The notes: generated by a model not told the origin, from the sequence alone. A DNA stretch of 64,000 nucleotides from an uncultured Eubacteriales bacterium (GCA_949283375.1 CASDSM010000005.1:121600-185599); one strand, 5' to 3'; positions 9,407 to 17,944 are shown, counted from the first letter of the stretch. Numbers and translations are program-made.

Positions 9407-9461
9407 TGCGCTCCTCCTCTCCCTCCGGACACGCTCCGGCGCGGTCGATCTCACTGAGGGT

Positions 9462-9490
9462 ATCTTAGCGGTCTTTTTCTGCCTTGTCAA
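9462..9490 (-). promoter_or_regulatory. Promoter of the glycerophosphotransferase gene
   Basis: Minus strand TTGACA (9485-9490), 17-base spacer, TAAGAT (9462-9467), about 55 bases before the start codon. It is near-consensus sigma-A. The ~300-base gap to the divergent plus-strand gene holds only the two divergent promoters. Confidence 0.8.
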
Positions 9491-9612
9491 CTGGAAAACA
9501 GACCTAATTCCTCTTTCTTCGCCCTGCTTTTCCCCTTTTTCTCCCGCCTGTGCCGGGGAGGGGGAAAATCCTGACAAATTATAAAGGTTCTATGAAGCAT
9601 GCCTCCGGCAAA

Positions 9613-9641
9613 TTGACGCATCCGGTCATCTGTGTTAAGAT
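9613..9641 (+). promoter_or_regulatory. Promoter of the L,D-transpeptidase gene
   Basis: TTGACG (9613-9618), 17-base spacer, TAAGAT (9636-9641) with an extended TGT just before the -10. Transcription would start near 9648, giving a leader of about 57 bases. Confidence 0.8.
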
Positions 9642-9704
9642 GAAGGAGCACGGATATCAATTTTCGGCCTGAGAACGGCTGTTTTGACAGAAAGGATGGT
9701 TTTT

Positions 9705-11183
9705 GTGGCTACGGCAACCCAGACTCCGGAGACCGGCCGGCGCGGCTCGGCCCTCCTCGTCGTGCTGTCCGTCCTGCTCGGCCTGCTGCTGATCCTCTTC
9801 GGCATCTATGCCGGCATTTCGGTGCGCTACGGCGGGATGTTTCTCCCCAACTCCTCCATCAACGGCATCGACGTCTCCGGCATGACGGTCGCGCAGGTGG
9901 AGCAGACCCTGATCGACAATCAGGCCAGCTACACCCTCACCATCATCGAGCGCGACGGCATGACTGAGACCATCTCCGGCGAGGAGATCGAGCTCACCCT
10001 CTCCTTTGACGGCACGCTGGAGACGCTGCTGGAGGAGCAGAACGGCTGGACCTGGCCGCTCGCCCAGCTCCTCGGCCGGACAGACCAGATGACGGTGGAG
10101 ACGATATATTCCTATGACACCGCCCTGCTCACCGAGGCAATCAGCAACCTCCTGTGCATGAACAGCGCCTCCCAGACCGCGCCGCGCGACGCATACCTCT
10201 CCGGCTACAGTGAGGAGACCGGCGGGGTGGAGATCGTCCCCGAGGTGCTGGGCAATCTGGTGGATCAGGAGATCCTCCTGCCCGCCATCCAGCAGGCGGT
10301 CGCCAGCATGCAGACCGAGCTGGATCTGGAGGCCCTGGGCTGCTATGTCGCCCCCGCCGTCACCTCGGACGACCCCACCCTCCTGGCCCAGGCGGAGGCG
10401 ATGAACCAGTTCCTCGGCGTGGAGATCACCTATGAGTTCGGCTCGGAGACCGAGGTGCTCAACGGCTCCACCCTCATCAACTGGCTGGAGACGGGCGAGG
10501 ACGGCAGCCTCTCCGTCAACAGGGACGAGGTGACCGCCTTCGTGCGCAGCCTGGCCTACAACCACAACACCTACGGCGCCACGCGCACCATCAACAGCTC
10601 CTATGGGCAGGAGGTGACGGTGACCGGCGGCGACTACGGCTGGTGGATGGACGAGCCGGCCACGGTAGAGGACCTCTACGACGCCATCGTCAATCAGGAG
10701 AGCGGCGTACGCGAGCCCATCTGGCAGCGCGAGGCGGTCTCCTTCGACGGGCCGGACTACGGCGACACCTACATCGAGCTCAACCTCACTGCCCAGCAGC
10801 TCTTCTTCATCCAGAACGGCGAGGTGGTGCTCACCTCCGACGTGGTCACCGGCCTTGAGACAGTGGAGGACCGGCGCACCCCGACCGGGACCTACGGCCT
10901 GACCTACAAGCAGTCCCCCGGTACCCTGGTGGGCGAGGGGTACAACAGCCATGTCAGCTACTGGATGCCGTTTTACTACAACGTCGGCCTGCACGACGCC
11001 GACTGGCGCAGCAGCTTCGGCGGGACGATCTACAAGCGCAGCGGCTCCCACGGCTGCGTGAATATGCCCATCGCCAACGCCGCCGCCCTGTATGCCCTGG
11101 TGGATGCCAACACCCCCATCTTCGTCTACGAGCTGGAGGGGACCGAGCGCTCGGAGACCTCCGGTCAGATCTACGAGAGCTGA
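9705..11183 (+). CDS. Membrane-anchored L,D-transpeptidase (YkuD domain) with VanW-type peptidoglycan-binding domains
   Basis: 492 residues. A single membrane helix (about residues 14-38) is followed by two repeats of the PG_binding_4 type seen with VanW/YkuD proteins (NGIDVSGMTVAQVEQTL is the hallmark). A C-terminal YkuD domain follows, with LHDADWRSSFGG (His near 429) and SGSHGCVNMP (catalytic Cys near 451). It should form 3-3 cross-links or attach proteins to peptidoglycan outside the membrane. I chose the GTG at 9705 because AAAGGA sits 8 bases upstream; the ATG at 9696 and TTG at 9684 have no ribosome site. Single-gene unit: own promoter before it and a hairpin terminator after it. Confidence 0.92.
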   Translation: MATATQTPETGRRGSALLVVLSVLLGLLLILFGIYAGISVRYGGMFLPNSSINGIDVSGMTVAQVEQTLIDNQASYTLTIIERDGMTETISGEEIELTLSFDGTLETLLEEQNGWTWPLAQLLGRTDQMTVETIYSYDTALLTEAISNLLCMNSASQTAPRDAYLSGYSEETGGVEIVPEVLGNLVDQEILLPAIQQAVASMQTELDLEALGCYVAPAVTSDDPTLLAQAEAMNQFLGVEITYEFGSETEVLNGSTLINWLETGEDGSLSVNRDEVTAFVRSLAYNHNTYGATRTINSSYGQEVTVTGGDYGWWMDEPATVEDLYDAIVNQESGVREPIWQREAVSFDGPDYGDTYIELNLTAQQLFFIQNGEVVLTSDVVTGLETVEDRRTPTGTYGLTYKQSPGTLVGEGYNSHVSYWMPFYYNVGLHDADWRSSFGGTIYKRSGSHGCVNMPIANAAALYALVDANTPIFVYELEGTERSETSGQIYES

Positions 11184-11201
11184 GCAAGCTGTAGACGACA
11201 A

Positions 11202-11246
11202 GCCGCCCCGCCGCGACCAGAGAGATCGCGGCGGGGCGGCAATTTT
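11202..11246 (+). terminator. Terminator between the L,D-transpeptidase and the convergent kinase gene
   Basis: A perfect 15-bp stem, GCCGCCCCGCCGCGA (11202-11216) with its complement at 11226-11240, has a 9-base loop and AATTTT after it. It best serves the plus-strand gene and may also stop the opposing operon. Confidence 0.8.
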
Positions 11247-11281
11247 CATGCCTGGGGAAGGGGAACGGCGCCTGTGGCTCC

Positions 11282-12274
11282 CTAGGACAGATCCAGCTCT
11301 CCTGCACGCTTGAACCAGTCGTCCATCTTGCCGCTGCCCCGCACCTGTTTGGGCTGCTCGGGCGGAGCGGGAGGAGGGGGTGGGGGTGGAGGCGGAGGAG
11401 GCGGCGTGGGTGGGACGACCGGCTCGACCGGGCGGAGCAGGCGCTCGAAGAACGCATAGGCGTCCGCCGCTGTACCGCGCTGCTCCGGCTCCGGAGCAAG
11501 CAGGCGCTCGATCACAGCGCGCTCCTCCCCCTCCAGTTTTCCGGAGAGGGCGACCGGTTCACCGGAGAGCAGCGCCACGGCAGCGCAGCCGAAGTTCTGC
11601 CTGTCATAGTCCGGCATCTCGCCGGTCAGGATATCGTGCAGCAGCAGCCCGAGGGCGAACACATCGCAGCTGCAGTCCAGCGTCTCGCGCATCCCGGCCT
11701 GGTATTCCAGCATCTCCGGGGCGACATACGCCTCGTCGTACTGGAGCATCTCCGCCTCGGGCGGCCGGTTGGCAAAGAAGCTGGCGTCAAAGTCGATCAC
11801 CTTGGCCACATAGTGTCCCGCCCCGCTCTTGACCAGCAGGATGTTCTCCGGCTTGAGGTCGGAGTGGACCACGCCGCGGGCGTGCAGGCTCATCAGCGCG
11901 TGCGTGAGGGTCAGGCACACCATCTGCCGCTCCTCCAGCGGCTGCTCCACCAGCTTTTCGATCTGCAGCGACTCCTGATGGATGCGCGGCATGGCCAGAT
12001 AGTAGTGCCCTCCCTGGCGGAAGAAGCACTCCGGGCGGATCACATTTCCATCCGATGCGTTGGCAATGGCGCGGTAGAGGACGCTCTTCTCCTCCTCAAA
12101 CTGCTTGCAGTACTCGATCTGCTGCGCTGCGCCCGGCGCGTCCGCCTTGGGATAGACCGGGTCGAGAAAGCGCTTGATGAAGTACTCCTGTTTGCCGCGC
12201 CGGCCAAAGGTCCAGGCACTGAAGCCCGCATTCTCGTTTTGGAAGGCGGCTTCCAGCTCATAGCGGCACTCCAT
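11282..12274 (-). CDS. Ser/Thr protein kinase of a VWA-PP2C-kinase operon
   Basis: 330 residues. Kinase core (1-~285): Lys34 in YFIKRF, Glu60-62 in the alpha-C region, catalytic loop HSDLKPEN with Asp139 and Asn144, metal-binding Asp161 in a DFD (not DFG) motif, and APE at 185-187. The HRD Arg is Ser, so activation-loop control probably differs from canonical kinases. A linker with twelve consecutive prolines follows. The protein ends in a short distinct motif, KMDDWFKRAGELDLS, that looks like a docking or substrate tail. No membrane helix. The ATG overlaps closely with the phosphatase stop (1 base between them). It is the last gene of the five-gene operon and presumably phosphorylates partner proteins whose phosphate the PP2C removes (inference). 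Confidence 0.88.
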   Translation of the reverse strand: MECRYELEAAFQNENAGFSAWTFGRRGKQEYFIKRFLDPVYPKADAPGAAQQIEYCKQFEEEKSVLYRAIANASDGNVIRPECFFRQGGHYYLAMPRIHQESLQIEKLVEQPLEERQMVCLTLTHALMSLHARGVVHSDLKPENILLVKSGAGHYVAKVIDFDASFFANRPPEAEMLQYDEAYVAPEMLEYQAGMRETLDCSCDVFALGLLLHDILTGEMPDYDRQNFGCAAVALLSGEPVALSGKLEGEERAVIERLLAPEPEQRGTAADAYAFFERLLRPVEPVVPPTPPPPPPPPPPPPAPPEQPKQVRGSGKMDDWFKRAGELDLS

Positions 12275-12275
12275 C

Positions 12276-13265
12276 TTACCTGCTCCCCTTTCCCGCGATC
12301 TGACTCTGATATGCCGGGCGATAGGCGGCCCAGAGGCGTCGCTTTGTCTCGGCGATCTGCGCCGCGTCCCCCGACTCATAGGCCCGGTAGAGCGGCTCGA
12401 TCATCTCTTTCCACATCCACTCATAGCGCGGCCGGAGGCGGCTGCGCAGGGTGGCATAGTCCCCCATGCCGGTGACGGTGAAGGCGAGGGTGAAGTCATC
12501 TCCCGCGATCTCTCCCAGCAGGGTACGCAGCGAGGCCTCAAAGGCCTCCGGCGTCTCGCTCTGGGTGATGGCATGCAGGAGATAGTATTCAAACTCCATC
12601 GGCGTCTGCAGATATCCGAAGCACCCGTCCGTCGCGGCCAGTACCAGGCAGGGCGCATCCAGCGTGCCAGAGGCCGTGTTGAGCTGGTAGTTGCCGTCGG
12701 CGGAGAGCACATTGCTCATCGGTGCATCGCTCTCCATCGCCTCCAGCGTGGCGCCCTCCGCGTCGTCCCGCGTGAGCTGGCACAGGCCGTTGGCATCCAG
12801 GCGGTAGACCCGCGAGTCCCCCGCCCAGATGACGCACAGCCGGGTCCTGCCGCCGGTATGGCGCAGCGCCGCCATCGCCAGTGTGCTCGGCAACAGGCGC
12901 ACCAGCGTGCCGACCGCATCGTCCTGCGCCTCGCGGCCGAGCGCCCGCTGGCAGATCTGAAAGCCACGGCGGATCAGACCGTCGAGCTGCTGTGCGGCCT
13001 CTATATCGCTCTTCCACTGGTCTCCATACGCGGCAAACCACTGGCCCACCGCGGCTGCGGCGATCCGGCTGGCCAGATAGGCCCCGGTATGCTTTCCGGC
13101 GGCCTCATACCGCCGGGCGCCCATGCCGCCGCTCCCGTCCGCGACGGCCGCCACCGCGCAGGACGGACGCCAGGCGGCGTAGAAGCCGTCCTCCCCCGCG
13201 TCCGGCCGGCTCTCGGCAAAGAGCACGGAGACCTGGTCCAGCCAGTCCTCATACTTCATCTTCAT
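12276..13265 (-). CDS. PP2C-family Ser/Thr protein phosphatase of the VWA-PP2C-kinase operon
   Basis: 329 residues. PP2C motifs in order: a D-G pair in AVADGSGGMG (Asp43, Gly44), WAGDSRVYRL near 148, ATDGCFGY near 215, and GDDFTL near 255. These acidic residues bind the two metal ions, so the enzyme should be active. A C-terminal extension of about 60 helical, Arg/Trp-rich residues (RPRYEWMWKEM) is not part of the catalytic fold. It is cytoplasmic, with no membrane segment. It lies 12 bases after the VWA gene stop and 1 base before the kinase ATG. By family it reverses Ser/Thr phosphorylation laid down by the neighbouring kinase. Confidence 0.9.
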   Translation of the reverse strand: MKMKYEDWLDQVSVLFAESRPDAGEDGFYAAWRPSCAVAAVADGSGGMGARRYEAAGKHTGAYLASRIAAAAVGQWFAAYGDQWKSDIEAAQQLDGLIRRGFQICQRALGREAQDDAVGTLVRLLPSTLAMAALRHTGGRTRLCVIWAGDSRVYRLDANGLCQLTRDDAEGATLEAMESDAPMSNVLSADGNYQLNTASGTLDAPCLVLAATDGCFGYLQTPMEFEYYLLHAITQSETPEAFEASLRTLLGEIAGDDFTLAFTVTGMGDYATLRSRLRPRYEWMWKEMIEPLYRAYESGDAAQIAETKRRLWAAYRPAYQSQIAGKGSR

Positions 13266-13277
13266 CGCCGCCCCCGG

Positions 13278-13997
13278 TCAGATCGAGTTGCAGACGGTGT
13301 TGAGAATGCTCGCGTAGTCCTGCTCGCCCAGGCCCTCGCCCGCCTTGGACGGGCGAAGATAGACCTGATTCCACTCCCGCGCAATATCCGTCCAGCTGGG
13401 GGCATCCGGCGCGAAGATCAGCAGGCGCTTGGCGCTCTGGTCCATCTTCCCCGGCGCGCCGCGGTTGCCCCACATGGCGGTCAGCTCCCCAAAGGTCTTG
13501 GGCATGGATTTCGGATACTTGGGATACTTGCTCCCAAAACCGAGCGGATGGGTGGGCGCATCCGTCCAGACCACAATGACATGGCGGCGCTTGATCCCCT
13601 CTTTGGTCCAGTCGGAGTGGATGGCGTAGGCCAGCGCCTCCAGCCCGTCCTCCGGGTCGTCGCCGCCGCCCTTGACCTCGATGCTGTTGATGCAGCGGGC
13701 AAACTCCTCCTGCTCCTCCGGCATGTCAAAGAATCGGGTCACCATCATGGCGTCCTCCTTGTCATACCAGTAGTCGCGAAAGGCGATCACCCGGATGCGC
13801 AGGCGGCCCACCCGCTTGTTTTTGTACTCCATGTTCTCCCGGAAGTCATCGTAAAAGCGCAGAGCGTTCTCCTTGACCATCGTCATCAGCGGCAGCATGC
13901 TCACCGTCGCATCGATGCAGAACACCAGATCGACGCAGTAGGCAGACTGCTGCGCCCAATTCCGCGGCCCCATGCCGCCGTTTCCCGGATATACCAT
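13278..13997 (-). CDS. TerY-like von Willebrand factor A (VWA) domain protein
   Basis: 239 residues, almost all one VWA domain. The metal-ion-dependent adhesion site is intact: Asp29-x-Thr31-x-Ser33 in FCIDATVSML, a conserved Gly-Gly-Asp-Asp stretch (VKGGGDDPEDGLEAL), and Asp in VVWTDAPTHP. No signal peptide, so cytoplasmic. It resembles TerY-type VWA proteins, which in tellurite-resistance neighbourhoods are encoded with a PP2C and a kinase. The ATG at 13997 was chosen over the one at 14018 because AGGAGG lies 7 bases upstream. VWA domains usually scaffold protein complexes through the bound metal; here it is probably the adaptor of the phospho-switch (inference). Confidence 0.9.
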   Translation of the reverse strand: MVYPGNGGMGPRNWAQQSAYCVDLVFCIDATVSMLPLMTMVKENALRFYDDFRENMEYKNKRVGRLRIRVIAFRDYWYDKEDAMMVTRFFDMPEEQEEFARCINSIEVKGGGDDPEDGLEALAYAIHSDWTKEGIKRRHVIVVWTDAPTHPLGFGSKYPKYPKSMPKTFGELTAMWGNRGAPGKMDQSAKRLLIFAPDAPSWTDIAREWNQVYLRPSKAGEGLGEQDYASILNTVCNSI

Positions 13998-14017
13998 TCT
14001 CTCTCCTCCTCTGGACA

Positions 14018-14803
14018 TTACCAGGCAGCGCCCGCCGCCGATCTGCGGCTGACATCGCCGTCATAGCTTTCATTGGCCTGCTGCCAGTAATCACTGTCAA
14101 CAGTTGGCACTTCGTTGGGCCTATCATCCGTCTCCGGCTCATATTCTCCGGTCTGACCCGGCTGCAGCTCCAATTCCCCGGTCTGTTCTGCCTGCTGCCC
14201 GGCCTCCTGCATCTCACGCATCTCCGCAGCGGCCCTCTCCGCCTCTTCCGCAGCCGCCTGCGCCCTGTCAAGATAGTCCGCCATCTGGTCGAGCATCGAC
14301 TGGAAGGCGGGGTCTGCGCTGTCAAACATGGACACATCGCCCTCCACCGGCGTTCTGTCCTCTTCGCTCAGGCCGCTCTCTGCGCTGGCCTGCCGCGCCT
14401 GGAGTGTGTTGACCGCGTCCACAGTCTCATCGATCCGGCTGTCCAGCTCATCCAGGGTGCTGCCCGTGCTGCACGAGCGCAGGAAGAGGAAGCCAATGAG
14501 CAGCAGCAGGATACCTGTCAGCACCAGCATCCCCCGGAACAGGGCGCGCAACTCCTTCGCCTGATCCCTGAGCTGCGTCTCCAGGCGCATCACGCTGGCG
14601 CCGCCGGAGACGCTCTGCCGGGCAGCCGACTGCACACGTCCCCGGTCCGCCTGAGGCGGGCGGCTCTCCTGTGCCGTCCCCTTCCGGGCAGGTTGGTAGA
14701 GGTCCCAGAAGCCGTTGGAATATTCCGCCGGCTGGCTCTTCGCGCCGCAGTTGGAACAGACAGGCTCTCCATCCTTCAGGCGGCATCCACATTTCTTGCA
14801 GTA
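14018..14803 (-). CDS. Zinc-ribbon membrane protein with cytoplasmic head and coiled-coil tail
   Basis: 261 residues. An N-terminal zinc ribbon with Cys3, Cys6, Cys17 and Cys20 (CKKCGCRLKDGEPVCSNCG) is followed by a basic, polar linker. One membrane helix lies at about 88-111 (LVLTGILLLLIGFLFL). After it comes a long Ala/Glu/Gln-rich segment that reads as a coiled coil and then an acidic, disordered tail. I start at the GTG at 14803, with GGGGAG upstream, rather than the longer frame to 14848. By topology the ribbon is probably cytoplasmic and the coiled coil outside. Its place between the other zinc-ribbon gene and the VWA gene suggests it anchors or senses for the phospho-module. No known family name recognised. 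Confidence 0.8.
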   Translation of the reverse strand, partial: YCKKCGCRLKDGEPVCSNCGAKSQPAEYSNGFWDLYQPARKGTAQESRPPQADRGRVQSAARQSVSGGASVMRLETQLRDQAKELRALFRGMLVLTGILLLLIGFLFLRSCSTGSTLDELDSRIDETVDAVNTLQARQASAESGLSEEDRTPVEGDVSMFDSADPAFQSMLDQMADYLDRAQAAAEEAERAAAEMREMQEAGQQAEQTGELELQPGQTGEYEPETDDRPNEVPTVDSDYWQQANESYDGDVSRRSAAGAAW

Positions 14804-14829
14804 CACAGCGCTCTCCCCTCTCTTCTCTC

Positions 14830-15141
14830 TCAATAGACGTTGCGCCATCCGCAGACCGGACAGCTTGCGTGCTCCATCCCCAGCTCGGAGTCACAGCGCG
14901 GACAGATGCGGCCAGAATTCGACATGCTGTCGTCAAAAAAGACCGCCTCCGCGATCAGCTCTTCCTTTTTCGGCTCCCGTTTCTGCTTGCCTGACGGGTT
15001 GAATGCCGCCGTGGACTTTGTGCCGGTATAAGTCAGCTTTCCGCTGTCCTCCAGCCGCTTTCCGGCGGGATTCTTTTTCCCCACATAATGAAACAGGACA
15101 ACGATACCGATGACGACACACACAAGGAGCAATACCGGCAT
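14830..15141 (-). CDS. Small single-span membrane protein with C-terminal zinc ribbon
   Basis: 103 residues. Residues 2-20 are one membrane helix (PVLLLVCVVIGIVVLFHYVG). A basic linker follows, and a C-terminal zinc ribbon (CPRC ... CPVCG near 80-97) ends in WRNVY. I chose the ATG at 15141 because GGTGGAG lies 6 bases upstream. It is the first gene of the five-gene operon, about 70 bases downstream of a strong promoter, and ends 26 bases before the next start. It forms a pair with the next zinc-ribbon protein, which has the ribbon at the opposite end. Function unknown. Confidence 0.8.
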   Translation of the reverse strand: MPVLLLVCVVIGIVVLFHYVGKKNPAGKRLEDSGKLTYTGTKSTAAFNPSGKQKREPKKEELIAEAVFFDDSMSNSGRICPRCDSELGMEHASCPVCGWRNVY

Positions 15142-15214
15142 TACAGTCTCCACCTTCCCCGCTCTCGCCGGCCGGTGCAGATCGCGCCGCGGCGTGGTTG
15201 ATTTAACAGACATT

Positions 15215-15244
15215 ATTATACTCTATCTTCCTTCGCTCTGGCAA
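15215..15244 (-). promoter_or_regulatory. Promoter of the zinc-ribbon/VWA/PP2C/kinase operon
   Basis: Minus strand TTGCCA (15239-15244), 18-base spacer, perfect TATAAT (15215-15220). All five genes downstream are spaced by 1-26 bases with no terminator between them. Confidence 0.75.
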
Positions 15245-15315
15245 GGTCCTGCTGCGGCTTTTGAAAAAAAACCTCCGCTTGCCGGAAACGGGGCTCCCTG
15301 TGCTCCAGGCAGTGC

Positions 15316-15357
15316 AAAAGCCGCCGAGAATCCGCTCTTTCGCGTTTCTCAGCGGCC
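15316..15357 (-). terminator. Terminator after the 99-residue hypothetical gene
   Basis: On the minus strand GCCGCTGAGAA and TTCTCGGCGGC pair (one G-U) around a loop of about 14 bases and are followed by TTTT. Confidence 0.65.
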
Positions 15358-15400
15358 TTTCGGCGTATCTGTGCACTTTGCATCCGGGCGCAGGCGGCGC

Positions 15401-15700
15401 TCAGCCCTGCGGGCATATGGCACCATACTGCCCATCCAGCCATCCGATCACCTGCTCATGTCCCTCCTCTGTGAGCGGGAACTCCGCCCTGTCGAGCACC
15501 TCGCTCTCCTCCAGGCAGTATTCCCCCCTCCAGACGAGGACCTCCACATGGCTCCCGGCGAGCAGCTCACCGGTCGCCTTCTCCCGCATCACCGTGGGAC
15601 GGACGAGAAAGCGCATCTCGCCCAGGCTGCCGAAGAAGGCGTTGCCATTTGTCCAGCTGTGCAGATTGGTGAGGAAAAAGTCAGGGTTCTCCCGCAGCAT
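15401..15700 (-). CDS. Small hypothetical protein (99 residues)
   Basis: 99 residues, soluble, with mixed charge and several aromatics (FFLTNLHSWTNGNAFFG, GSHVEVLVWRGEYC). A good ribosome site (GAGGAGG) lies just upstream and a terminator after it. I do not recognise the family. It reads like a small alpha/beta protein with one Cys pair unlikely to bind metal. It lies just after the S10-spc-alpha operon terminator in the same direction, so it is probably expressed by read-through or from a weak promoter not evident in the 83-base gap. Confidence 0.7.
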   Translation of the reverse strand: MLRENPDFFLTNLHSWTNGNAFFGSLGEMRFLVRPTVMREKATGELLAGSHVEVLVWRGEYCLEESEVLDRAEFPLTEEGHEQVIGWLDGQYGAICPQG

Positions 15701-15721
15701 GGCGGCATCCTCCTCTCAAAG

Positions 15722-15759
15722 AGAAAACGCGCCGCAGAGCACGACGTCCTCTGCGGCGC
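15722..15759 (-). terminator. Terminator of the S10-spc-alpha ribosomal operon
   Basis: Minus strand stem of 11 bp, GCGCCGCAGAG with CTCTGCGGCGC (15729-15739 and 15749-15759), loop of 9, followed by GTTTTCTC, 25 bases after the rplQ stop. Confidence 0.8.
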
Positions 15760-15783
15760 ATATCCCGGCAATGGAACCGATGC

Positions 15784-16125
15784 TCACACCAGCTCGAGCA
15801 CCGCGATCTCCGCGGCGTCGCCCCGGCGGAAGCCAGCCCGGACGATCCGGGTGTAGCCGCCGTTGCGGTCGGCATACTTCGGGCCGATCTGGTCGAACAG
15901 CTTCTTGGCCACGTCCTCCTTGGTCAGGAAGGCGAGGGCCTGACGGTAGGCGGCCAGGTCGTTCTGCTTGGCCAGGGTGATCATCTTCTCCGCCAGCGGG
16001 GCGATCTCCTTGGCCCGGGTGACGGTGGTTCTCATCTGGCCGTGCTCGAGCAGGTCAGTGGTCTGCTGGCGCAGCATGGCCATACGGGCGTCAGTGGTCT
16101 TGCCCAGTTTGCGATAACCAGCCAT
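15784..16125 (-). CDS. rplQ: 50S ribosomal protein L17
   Basis: 113 residues, the short Firmicute form of L17. It starts [19 protein letters not shown] and contains [17 protein letters not shown] and the C-terminal [18 protein letters not shown], all family hallmarks. L17 sits near the peptide exit tunnel of the large subunit. It is the last gene of the superoperon, 65 bases after rpoA, with an operon terminator 25 bases beyond. Confidence 0.97.
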   Translation of the reverse strand: MAGYRKLGKTTDARMAMLRQQTTDLLEHGQMRTTVTRAKEIAPLAEKMITLAKQNDLAAYRQALAFLTKEDVAKKLFDQIGPKYADRNGGYTRIVRAGFRRGDAAEIAVLELV

Positions 16126-16190
16126 TCCAATTCACTCCTTCAGTCCGCCCTGCCGCAGCAGGGCTTTGATTTCTCGGGCGAATTGCCCGG

Positions 16191-17144
16191 TCAGTTATTT
16201 TCTTCGCTCTTGAGAGAGAGCCCCATCATCGCCAGCTTGTTGATGACCTCCTCCAGGCTCTTGCGGCCCAGATTGCGCACCTTCATCATCTCGTCCTCCG
16301 TCTTCTCGGTGAGATCCTGGACGGTGTTGATGTTGGCCCGCTTGAGGCAGTTGAAGGAACGGACGGAGAGGTCCAGCTCCTCGATGGTCATCTCGAGCAC
16401 CTTGTCACGCTGCGCCTCCGGCTTCTCCACCACGGTGGAGCGGCTGCCCACCGTCTCGGACAGGTCGGTGAAGAGGGCAAAGAGGTCGCACAGGATCTTC
16501 GAGCCCAGGGAGACGGCGTCGCGGGCGGTCATGGTGCCATCCGTCCAGACCTCCAGCGTGAGCTTGTCGTAGTCGGTCATGTTGCCCACACGGGTGTTCT
16601 CCACCGTGTAGTTGGCCTTGAGCACCGGGGAATAGATGGAGTCCACCGGGATCACGCCGATGATGGACTGCTGCATCGGCTTGTTGCGGTCGGCGGGCAC
16701 ATAGCCGCGGCCGTGGCTGAGCGTCAGCTCCATATTCAGGGTGGCGTCCGGACCGAGGGTGGCGATGTGCAGGTCGGGATTGAGGATCTCCACCTCGCCG
16801 TCGGCCTTGATGTCACCCGCAGTGACCTCGCCCTCGCCGCTGGCCTGGATATAGACCGTCTTCGTCCCGGTGCCGAAGAGCTTGGCGATAATCTTCTTCA
16901 CATTCAGGACGATCTGGGTCACATCTTCCTTGACCCCGGGGATGGTGCAGAATTCATGCTGAACGCCGGCGATCTTCATGGTAGTGACGGCAGTGCCGGG
17001 GAGAGAGGACAGCAGGACACGGCGCAGGGCGTTGCCCAGCGTGGTGCCATAGCCGCGCTCCAGAGGCTCGACGACATACTTGCCATAGGTACCGTCATTG
17101 GGGTTCTCAACACACTCAATGCGGGGCTTATCAATTTCTACCAT
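16191..17144 (-). CDS. rpoA: DNA-directed RNA polymerase alpha subunit
   Basis: 317 residues, normal length. The N-terminal assembly domain (1-~230) has [20 protein letters not shown]-type sequence and the 'PGTAV' turn. The C-terminal domain (~250-310) has [19 protein letters not shown] and [13 protein letters not shown], the helix-hairpin-helix that binds UP-element DNA and activators. The dimer nucleates beta and beta-prime. It lies in the alpha part of the superoperon, between rpsD and rplQ as usual. A structured 169-base spacer precedes it. Confidence 0.98.
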   Translation of the reverse strand: MVEIDKPRIECVENPNDGTYGKYVVEPLERGYGTTLGNALRRVLLSSLPGTAVTTMKIAGVQHEFCTIPGVKEDVTQIVLNVKKIIAKLFGTGTKTVYIQASGEGEVTAGDIKADGEVEILNPDLHIATLGPDATLNMELTLSHGRGYVPADRNKPMQQSIIGVIPVDSIYSPVLKANYTVENTRVGNMTDYDKLTLEVWTDGTMTARDAVSLGSKILCDLFALFTDLSETVGSRSTVVEKPEAQRDKVLEMTIEELDLSVRSFNCLKRANINTVQDLTEKTEDEMMKVRNLGRKSLEEVINKLAMMGLSLKSEENN

Positions 17145-17313
17145 TTATTACATACCCTCCTCGTCTGCGGGGGAACGGCTCGCGTTCCCCTTTTGGTTGT
17201 ACAGCTTACCAATCTGAGGAAGCACTGATTCAATGGGCGGCGGACCGGACAGGCAGTCTGGCCCGCCGCTCTCTCTTTCTTTGACTCAGAGGTTCCTGAT
17301 GAGGGCCGGGCGA
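17145..17313 (-). promoter_or_regulatory. Structured spacer between rpsD and rpoA
   Basis: 169 bases with no gene, wider than most spacers in this operon. The RNA can form GCGGCGG/CCGCCGC (7 bp) and, directly before the rpoA ribosome site, GGGGAACG/CGTTCCCC (8 bp). No U-run follows, so these are not intrinsic terminators. A role in setting rpoA translation or in S4-type feedback is possible but unproven. Confidence 0.4.
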
Positions 17314-17919
17314 TTACTTGGAGTACAGCTCGACGATCAGGTGCTCTTCCACAGGGAAGTCGATGTCGGCGCGCTCCGGCAGACGAGTGATGGTGCCCTT
17401 CAGGGCCTCTTTCTCGCGGTCCATCCAGGCGGGGACGGTGACGGCGATGGCGTCCTCACCCAGGAAACGCTTGAACTTGACGGAGGAACGGCTGGTGTCC
17501 TTCACCTCGACCACGTCGCCGGCCTTCACCAGGTAAGAGGGGATGTTCACCCGCTTGCCGTTGACCAGGAAGTGGCCGTGGCTCACCAGCTGACGGGCCT
17601 CGCGGCGGGTCAGGGCGAAGCCCATGCGGAACACGACGTTGTCCAGACGGCGCTCGAGGGTGACGAGCAGGGTCTCGCCGGTGACGCCGGGGGCCTTGGC
17701 GGCCTTCTCATAGTAGGTGCGGAACTGCTTCTCCAGCACGCCGTAGATGAACTTGACCTTCTGCTTCTCCTGAAGCTGGAGGGCGTACTCGCTCTTCTTG
17801 CGGCGCATCTGGTTCTTCGCGGTGCGCTTGGTGCTCTTTTTGCCGTTATAGCCCATCACGGCGGGGGAGATGCCCAGGGCCTCGCAGCGCTTGGCGATGG
17901 GCTGAGTGTTCTTGGCCAT
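17314..17919 (-). CDS. rpsD: 30S ribosomal protein S4
   Basis: 201 residues. It begins [19 protein letters not shown] and holds the S4 RNA-binding domain ([39 protein letters not shown]). S4 starts small-subunit assembly at the 5' domain of 16S rRNA and in many bacteria represses its own operon. The N-terminal Cys cluster of zinc-binding S4 forms is absent (only one Cys), so this is the zinc-free form. Confidence 0.98.
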   Translation of the reverse strand: MAKNTQPIAKRCEALGISPAVMGYNGKKSTKRTAKNQMRRKKSEYALQLQEKQKVKFIYGVLEKQFRTYYEKAAKAPGVTGETLLVTLERRLDNVVFRMGFALTRREARQLVSHGHFLVNGKRVNIPSYLVKAGDVVEVKDTSRSSVKFKRFLGEDAIAVTVPAWMDREKEALKGTITRLPERADIDFPVEEHLIVELYSK

Positions 17920-17944
17920 AGTCTCTTATGCCTCCTTCTTGTGA

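Noticed and set aside
11500-15141. Horizontal transfer of the VWA/PP2C/kinase operon
   Set aside because: GC content and codon use by eye look like the neighbours, and there are no flanking repeats or mobility genes; only a genome-wide comparison could show it.
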